A stretch of DNA of 64,000 nucleotides, from assembly GCA_026399025.1 (NCBI GenBank), contig JAPLRU010000093.1, positions 50,113 through 114,112 on the forward strand. The letters are read 5' to 3'. Positions 61,869-64,000 of the stretch are shown in pieces. The position numbers and the translations under genes are program-made. Each line of letters starts with the position of its first letter. The first letter of the stretch is position 1. The notes below the pieces were generated by a model, which was given only the letters and a program-made list of their open reading frames with translations, had not been told where the DNA came from and ran no database searches. Origin of the DNA: Methylobacter sp. (lineage in GTDB: Bacteria; Pseudomonadota; Gammaproteobacteria; Methylococcales; Methylomonadaceae).

Positions 61869-62606
61869 ATGTGCTGGAGCGGAGAAGCATCAACTGTATT
61901 AGCGACTATCGGATTATCGAGCACCGCTTATTTTTATTATAAAAAAGAACCGGCTCCGCTTTGTTATGCGTTGGGCTTTTTTTCGTTAATGGAAGCCTTG
62001 CAGGCCTACACCTACACGGTAATCGACGACTGTTCCAATCCCGGCAATCAGGTGGCGACTTTGTTGGGCTATATCCATATCGCCTTTCAGCCGTTTTTTG
62101 TCAACGCGGTGTCGATGTATTTTATCCCCGAAAAAGTCAGGGACAAGATTGCCGCATCGGTTTATTTTATTTGCCTGGTGACGACGGTTTGCTTATTGAT
62201 ACGCCTGTATCCGTTTGAATGGGCGCCGTTCTGTTACGAAGTTAAAACCCGGTTTATCCTGTATGCCGAATCGTTCAACGTGCCGTTTTGCGGCAGGCGG
62301 ATTTGCTCTACGTCCGGCGATTGGCATATTGCCTGGGAGATCCCGGCGACCGCAAACTTGGTGTTGTTCAATATGTATGTTGTCGCGGCATTCATCATGC
62401 CTATTTTCTACGGTTCCTGGAAAATGACCACTTATCATATTATTACCGGACCGCTGCCGGCTTGGCTGAGCACCACCAATCCCAACGAATGGGCCGCGGT
62501 TTGGTGCTTGTATTCAATCGGTTTATTGCTGTTGCTGGTCAAAACGCCGATACGCAATTATTTGCATGTGCGCAGCTGGTTTTGGTGGAAGTACCTGAAA
62601 GCCTAA
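61869..62606 (+). CDS. DUF5765-like polytopic membrane protein, copy 2
   Basis: 245 aa paralogue of 29431-30186. It begins MCWSGEASTVLATIGLSSTAYFYYKKE and shares CSNPGNQ, GYIHIAFQPFFVN, MYFIPE, ICSTSGDWHIAWEIP and VKTPIRNYLHVRSWFWW. It has about seven membrane helices. It differs by an extra Cys-bearing loop (CYEVKTRFILYAESFNVPFCGRRICSTSG). The 240-bp gap upstream (61626-61868) shows only a presumed promoter. Function unknown. Confidence 0.75.
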   Translation: MCWSGEASTVLATIGLSSTAYFYYKKEPAPLCYALGFFSLMEALQAYTYTVIDDCSNPGNQVATLLGYIHIAFQPFFVNAVSMYFIPEKVRDKIAASVYFICLVTTVCLLIRLYPFEWAPFCYEVKTRFILYAESFNVPFCGRRICSTSGDWHIAWEIPATANLVLFNMYVVAAFIMPIFYGSWKMTTYHIITGPLPAWLSTTNPNEWAAVWCLYSIGLLLLLVKTPIRNYLHVRSWFWWKYLKA

Positions 62607-62636
62607 TAAAGGCAACATGCGTAATTTAGAAGATGA

Positions 62637-62677
62637 TCACCACGAAGAAATAAAAAACTCGTGTTTCTTCGTGGTGA
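62637..62677. terminator. Perfect 14-bp hairpin between convergent genes
   Basis: TCACCACGAAGAAA and TTTCTTCGTGGTGA with a 13-nt loop, followed by ATAAAAAACG. A bidirectional terminator for the DUF5765-like gene and the methyltransferase. The CACCACGAAG core recurs in the repeat after the other paralogue (29229-29322). Confidence 0.75.
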
Positions 62678-62725
62678 ATAAAAAACGTTAACCATCCAAA
62701 ATGTCGCCAACGGATAACGACAAAC

Positions 62726-63391
62726 TCATAGCCGATAGCAAAACAGTTTTGTCCTGCGCCGGTCTTCAATCTGTACTACTGATTCCGGCTCCCACTCCGG
62801 TACCGGAAAAGATGAAGAAATAAATAAACTTCCGGGCCGCATTTCATTCCTGACTTTCTCGCCCAACTCCGCCATGACCGCCGGAGACAGAAAGGCGAAT
62901 ACCACATCATAACGACCCAGCTCACAGCCCCATAAACTGACGCGTTTTACCTTTGTATTGGACAATTTGCGGCAGCGCCAAGCCGTGACCAACCACGGCA
63001 GCGGTGCATATTCCCAAGCATCCACCACCAAGGAGCGTTGCCGCGCCAGCGGCACTGCGACCGAGCCGACGCCCGCCCCCAAATCGGCGAATACCTCGGC
63101 ATTTTCCTGATCGACAATGGCTTTTACCGTATCGGCTACCGCCGAAGAAGATAAAAACAGCGGCACATCGCCTTTAACCGTGCCCCAAAACACCAGCGCC
63201 AGTAGCAGCACGGCCGATAAATACAACCAGGAAGGCAAGTGCAACGTCAACATGGCGATTGCGGCGGGCAGAAACAGTAAATGAATCGGAAGCCACCAGT
63301 ACGGCTGGCGTAAAAGGCCGGAGCACAAAGCCGCCGCCATGCCTTGCACCAGCACTAAACGCCAGGCGCCATGAAATAACGCAGGCATCAT
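62726..63391 (-). CDS. Membrane-anchored class I methyltransferase-like protein
   Basis: 221 aa in the track version. The N-terminal half has three or four hydrophobic segments (about 10-85). The soluble part has a SAM-binding start VFADLGAGVGSVAVPLAR, an acidic strand-2 end (VVDAWEYAPLP) and GRYDVVFAFLSP. The frame stays open upstream for about 30 codons reading KLKIPGPRTLLKALAAQALGLTLTFAFAR, which looks coding but lacks ATG, GTG or TTG. The true start may be a CTG or ATT near 63477. The substrate is unknown. Confidence 0.7.
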   Translation of the reverse strand: MMPALFHGAWRLVLVQGMAAALCSGLLRQPYWWLPIHLLFLPAAIAMLTLHLPSWLYLSAVLLLALVFWGTVKGDVPLFLSSSAVADTVKAIVDQENAEVFADLGAGVGSVAVPLARQRSLVVDAWEYAPLPWLVTAWRCRKLSNTKVKRVSLWGCELGRYDVVFAFLSPAVMAELGEKVRNEMRPGSLFISSSFPVPEWEPESVVQIEDRRRTKLFCYRL

Positions 63392-63476
63392 CCGAGCGAA
63401 GGCGAAGGTGAGGGTTAAGCCCAGCGCTTGTGCGGCAAGCGCTTTGAGTAATGTTCTCGGGCCGGGAATTTTCAGT

Positions 63477-63776
63477 TTAATTTTTAGGCGGGTTCGGCTT
63501 GGCCGTAGACGTATCGGGCACCGGAACAGGAACTGGCGCGGTAGAAGGGTCCATGATTTTGGATACGGTTTCTTTAGACGCCTTTTCTTCTAAAACTCTT
63601 TGCCGGTTGCCTTCGCCGTAAAGCGTCGCGGACACCATAAACAAAACGGTCGATATAATCAAAACTAAAAAGCGGTCCGGTTTTTTTAAAAAGAATAAAG
63701 GCCATTTGGGCTTAATCATTCCGACGATAAAAAAAAGCAGGGTCCAGATCCCTGTGTGAAAAGCGGCGTTTATCAT
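63477..63776 (-). CDS. Small two-TM membrane protein
   Basis: 99 aa. Two hydrophobic helices (about 3-20 and 36-52) separated by a basic loop KPKWPLFFLKKPDR, then a Pro/Val-rich tail (STAPVPVPVPDTSTAKPNPPKN) likely exposed outside. Not recognised. The stop touches the possible extended start of the methyltransferase gene, suggesting a two-gene operon. Confidence 0.55.
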   Translation of the reverse strand: MINAAFHTGIWTLLFFIVGMIKPKWPLFFLKKPDRFLVLIISTVLFMVSATLYGEGNRQRVLEEKASKETVSKIMDPSTAPVPVPVPDTSTAKPNPPKN

Positions 63777-64000
63777 GACTATAATTACTCGTTAACTTAC
63801 ATTTAGATAGATTTATATTATTATGAGTTGCGCGGCTGTTTGCAACACGCCACACTGCTATTTTAACGGGTTTACTTTCATTGTTGGCATTGCTTTTTTT
63901 CAGACGACCGGTAAAACAGGCGTTATAAGCCGTTGAAGGTCGCCCCATCCATACCGAAAAGCGCTCATCTATAGCGTTTTTTGCATAAAAATTAGGAGGT
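63777..64000. other. Window edge with a strong Shine-Dalgarno
   Basis: No gene is supported here; the 78-aa minus-strand ORF (63712-63948) is not credible. The last bases TTAGGAGGT are an excellent plus-strand ribosome-binding site, so a gene almost certainly begins just beyond the window. Confidence 0.5.

Noticed and set aside
1-64000. tRNA, rRNA or tmRNA genes
   Set aside because: No cloverleaf-like T-loop (GGTTCRAnTCC) with matching arms, and no rRNA signature, was found by eye; a tRNAscan-SE or Infernal run would be decisive.

Overview
The window looks like a chromosome segment of a gammaproteobacterial methanotroph (order Methylococcales). This is inference: it rests on a phosphoketolase-acetate kinase (xfp-ackA) operon, gammaproteobacterial gene orders (gshB-tonB-yqgE-ruvX-pyrR, DUF2782-thrB, rpmB-rpmG) and many interspersed GC-rich palindromes. 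No methane or methanol oxidation gene is present, and I found no tRNA, rRNA or CRISPR array.

Layout. 1-4.4 kb: CHASE2 nucleotide cyclase, greB and two toxin-antitoxin pairs (ccdAB and an AbrB/PIN pair). 4.5-16 kb: a kdp potassium-uptake locus on the minus strand (kdpF-A-B, an inserted block, kdpC, a four-helix-bundle sensor-like membrane protein, kdpD-kdpE). It is heavily remodelled. kdpB is frameshifted by a perfect 11-bp tandem duplication. A second copy of the kdpB 3' end lies downstream. An AT-rich membrane-protein gene and a three-gene vapBC-like operon separate kdpB from kdpC. 16.5-23 kb: more ion homeostasis (two-TM K+ channel, NhaD Na+/H+ antiporter), then apbE and a second, truncated KdpD/KdpE-like pair. 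23-30 kb: marC, dapA, an IS110 remnant, corA with a lipoprotein, cca and a DUF5765-like membrane protein. 30.7-34.2 kb: xfp-ackA.

34.2-43.9 kb is an accessory, defence-island-like region. It holds a secreted polysaccharide-lyase-like protein, repeats of about 110 bp, hicAB with a hicA remnant, and a five-gene GTPase-centred system. In transcription order the five genes are: nucleoside phosphorylase fused to an EAD1 adaptor, all-helical GASH-like protein, zinc-ribbon-like double-GTPase 2, double-GTPase 1, and GAP1-like protein with a C-terminal EAD1. The last four overlap one another. Matching EAD1 domains at both ends suggest that the GTPase core recruits the phosphorylase as an effector. This is the best candidate for the unusual system in the window. 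The architecture is known from comparative genomics of conflict systems; I know of no experimental work on this exact set.

44-58 kb is mostly housekeeping: pepN, DUF423, moaB, a Deg protease, a cNMP-binding/rhodanese fusion, rpmBG, gshB-tonB-yqgE-ruvX-pyrR, ubiA, DUF2782-thrB-sirB2 and a phosphorylase-fold protein. 58.6-60.8 kb holds a compact redox module: a 2Fe-2S/FAD reductase and a truncated haemoglobin, divergent from a SufR-like regulator with a Cys cluster. A perfect 9-3-9 inverted repeat lies in the shared intergenic region. The window closes with a glycosyltransferase that appears to have lost its ATG, a second DUF5765-like protein, a membrane-anchored methyltransferase and a small membrane protein. 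A strong Shine-Dalgarno sequence sits at the very last bases.
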